Origin: Nitrososphaerota archaeon
Lineage (GTDB): Archaea > Thermoproteota > Nitrososphaeria > Nitrososphaerales > UBA183
Direction of reading: 5' to 3'
Assembly: GCA_027886865.1 (NCBI GenBank)
Contig: JAPCJR010000001.1
Location: 1 to 64,000 of the forward strand
Length of the DNA: 64,000 nucleotides
The notes beneath the pieces were generated by a model. The model saw only the letters and a program-made list of their open reading frames with translations. It searched no databases and was not told where the DNA came from. Shown here one piece after another: positions 62,791 to 64,000 of the stretch; positions within the stretch are counted from its first letter, which is position 1; every line of letters starts with the position of its first letter. A program made the translations under genes and the position numbers.

Positions 62791-62954
62791 AGTGACCTGC
62801 GGACCGACTCCCAGGGCGTACGCACGGAAGATAGAGTGAATGAAAGCTCGAGGGGCAATGGGGCTTGAGGGGGAGGGAAGGAGGAGAGGGATGCCTCGTC
62901 GGCTCAGGACGAATCGAAACCGTCTTAAGTGAATACATCCTCCACGGGTCAGGT

Positions 62955-63368
62955 ATGCAGCATCTGAGTTCGAAGAAGCCTGCAAAGTGCGCGGTCTGTG
63001 GCAAGGAGGAGTCCACCCCGGGTACGTTCCCACAGGTTATCGGCGTCGGCAGGGTCTGCATGAGCTGCGGAATGGAGAAGGTGAAATGCGAGGTTTGCGG
63101 CGACGAGGTGAAGAGGCTGACGTCTTCGCGCTTCCAGGGGAAGAACCTCTGCCTGAAGGACCACATGAGAGAGGTCGAAAAATATAGGCAACACATCGTG
63201 AAGAACTTCGATGAGGAGCGAAACCCTCTCGAGGAGATACTGCACCTCGCCGTGACCGAACAGCCGGAGGGATACACGCTCCTAGCGTTAAGAAGGGCAA
63301 GAAACAGCACCCACTCGTGGGAAGCAGAGTACGAGAAATCGGAGCTGTTTCAGATGCGGTGTAGCTAA
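62955..63368 (+). CDS. zinc-finger protein, unknown
   Basis: 137 residues with three Cys pairs (AVCGKEE preceded by C, CMSCG, CEVCG) near the N-terminus, then an amphipathic helix region. ATG 62955 is preferred to the longer frame. The stop overlaps the start of the next gene (TAATG), so the two are coupled. No family recognised. Confidence 0.65.
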   Translation: MQHLSSKKPAKCAVCGKEESTPGTFPQVIGVGRVCMSCGMEKVKCEVCGDEVKRLTSSRFQGKNLCLKDHMREVEKYRQHIVKNFDEERNPLEEILHLAVTEQPEGYTLLALRRARNSTHSWEAEYEKSELFQMRCS

Positions 63369-63691
63369 TGCCAGATGAAGAGACGAGGATCATCGAGAAG
63401 CTCGTCAGGGAGATAGAGAACCTCAAGCTCGGCTTGGACACGAACGTGCTGGCGGGATGGTACAGGAAGGTGGAGAGCGACGCCAAGGCGCGCACCCCCG
63501 AGCACTTGAGGGACAGCATCCAGGTCGTCCAGAACGAGATACTTCCGATGAAGTTCGAGTTCAAGACATCTAAGAGGGCGGTTCGCTACGTACTTGAAGC
63601 GATAGACCGCAATCTCGCGGAGATGCCCATGGCGACGAGGTTGTATTTCCAGAAGCTCTCTGAGCTCATCCAGGCAGAGATGAACAGGTAG
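63368..63691 (+). CDS. hypothetical helical protein
   Basis: A 107-residue, mostly helical, charged protein (IIEKLVREIENLKLGLD) with no known motif. Overlaps the zinc-finger gene by one base and precedes another unknown gene, so a three-gene operon is likely. Confidence 0.6.
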   Translation: MPDEETRIIEKLVREIENLKLGLDTNVLAGWYRKVESDAKARTPEHLRDSIQVVQNEILPMKFEFKTSKRAVRYVLEAIDRNLAEMPMATRLYFQKLSELIQAEMNR

Positions 63692-63714
63692 ACCTGGGCG
63701 CGTGGCTGCACCAA

Positions 63715-64000
63715 ATGTATCGCCGCGAGCAAGTCATAGGGATCGTATCCTCGTGGGACATCCGCTGGAGGGAAAGCGAAGGCTACGCATTGTTGATCAC
63801 AGACAGCAGGCTGGTCGGTGCGAGCCTACCCGCCGTCGCAGATGACTTCCGAGCCTACTTCGCGCCGGGGAAGGAGCGGGACCCGAAGGTCGACGAGGAG
63901 GCCGGAAAGAGGGCAGAAGAGATATCCCGCAGAAAAGATTTTGAGTTACAGAGAGATCACATCATCAAGATAATCTACTACGGGCCGGGAATGCTGTTCG
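63715..64000 (+). CDS. unknown protein, N-terminal part (cut by window edge)
   Basis: An ATG frame runs to the window end without a stop, about 95 residues seen. It starts MYRREQVIGIVSSWDIRW and has a KERDPKVDEEAGKRAEEI charged segment. The strand pattern resembles a small PH-like or unknown beta domain; family not recognised. Confidence 0.6.
   Translation, partial: MYRREQVIGIVSSWDIRWRESEGYALLITDSRLVGASLPAVADDFRAYFAPGKERDPKVDEEAGKRAEEISRRKDFELQRDHIIKIIYYGPGMLF

Overview
The window reads as a chromosomal segment of an archaeon with a fairly high GC content (inferred). The main markers are a TFB-type transcription factor (59311-60252), an archaeal CCA-adding enzyme, RNase Z, a GPN-loop GTPase, the UPF0200/UPF0201 pair, a uS10 ribosomal protein, TATA-like boxes about 25-30 bases before many starts, and three tRNA genes that all carry introns. 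The informational genes and the coenzyme-A/B12 metabolism fit a heterotrophic TACK-group archaeon, perhaps a non-ammonia-oxidising relative of the Nitrososphaeria. The lineage is an inference and was not tested by any search.

Layout. 1-2340: end of an unknown gene, a tRNA-Asp with two introns, and an ABC exporter pair. 2480-12440: a coenzyme-A island. It holds a B12-dependent acyl-CoA mutase (large and small subunits), its MeaB chaperone GTPase, a divergent biotin-ligase-like protein, an acyl-CoA dehydrogenase, and PrpD-, citrate-synthase- and PrpB-type genes. A LAGLIDADG endonuclease gene sits between the two mutase subunits. The mutase carries Phe122 and Gln240 where methylmalonyl-CoA mutases have Tyr and Arg, so isobutyryl-CoA mutase activity is the better guess. 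12485-18400: a Ser/Thr-rich surface protein, an M24 peptidase, dapA-dapB, a GPN GTPase and a CinA-like protein. 18459-26952: Nudix, zinc ribbon, a lone TnpB, then nucleotide and RNA metabolism (prs, tRNA methyltransferase, RNase Z, UPF0201, UPF0200, ThpR, CCA transferase, a COG2112 kinase). 26945-29691: a PdxA2/DUF1537 kinase pair and an MBL hydrolase.

29740-31320 is a tRNA-Pro gene followed about 1.46 kb later by a second copy of its 3' end and flank (47 of 50 bases alike). This looks like the scar of an integrated element. Between the copies lie a DUF1059 protein, a membrane-anchored coiled-coil protein and a decayed CDGSH iron-sulfur gene. 31450-38840: small-molecule and stress genes (VOC, DUF1801, Gfo/Idh oxidoreductase, USP), a 5'-truncated carbamate kinase, a CBS protein, an HMA-like protein, and a regulator/membrane/cupredoxin cluster. 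38861-41944: metY-metX-metW methionine genes. 42063-51584: an antiporter and an NADPH-linked block (LDH2-type dehydrogenase, three-gene proton-translocating transhydrogenase, malic enzyme). 51594-64000: peroxiredoxin, DUF2203, cob(I)alamin adenosyltransferase, enoyl-CoA hydratase, thioesterase, 3-hydroxyacyl-CoA dehydrogenase, tRNA-Ser with two apparent introns, an M20 amidohydrolase, TFB, an epimerase, uS10, a HAD phosphatase and small zinc proteins.

Read together, the genes suggest a heterotroph that breaks down branched or short acyl-CoAs. The mutase, acyl-CoA dehydrogenase, enoyl-CoA hydratase and 3-hydroxyacyl-CoA dehydrogenase form a plausible isobutyryl-CoA to acetoacetyl-CoA route. 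The adenosyltransferase supplies the B12 cofactor, a methylcitrate-like route may handle propionyl-CoA, and malic enzyme plus transhydrogenase could balance NADPH.
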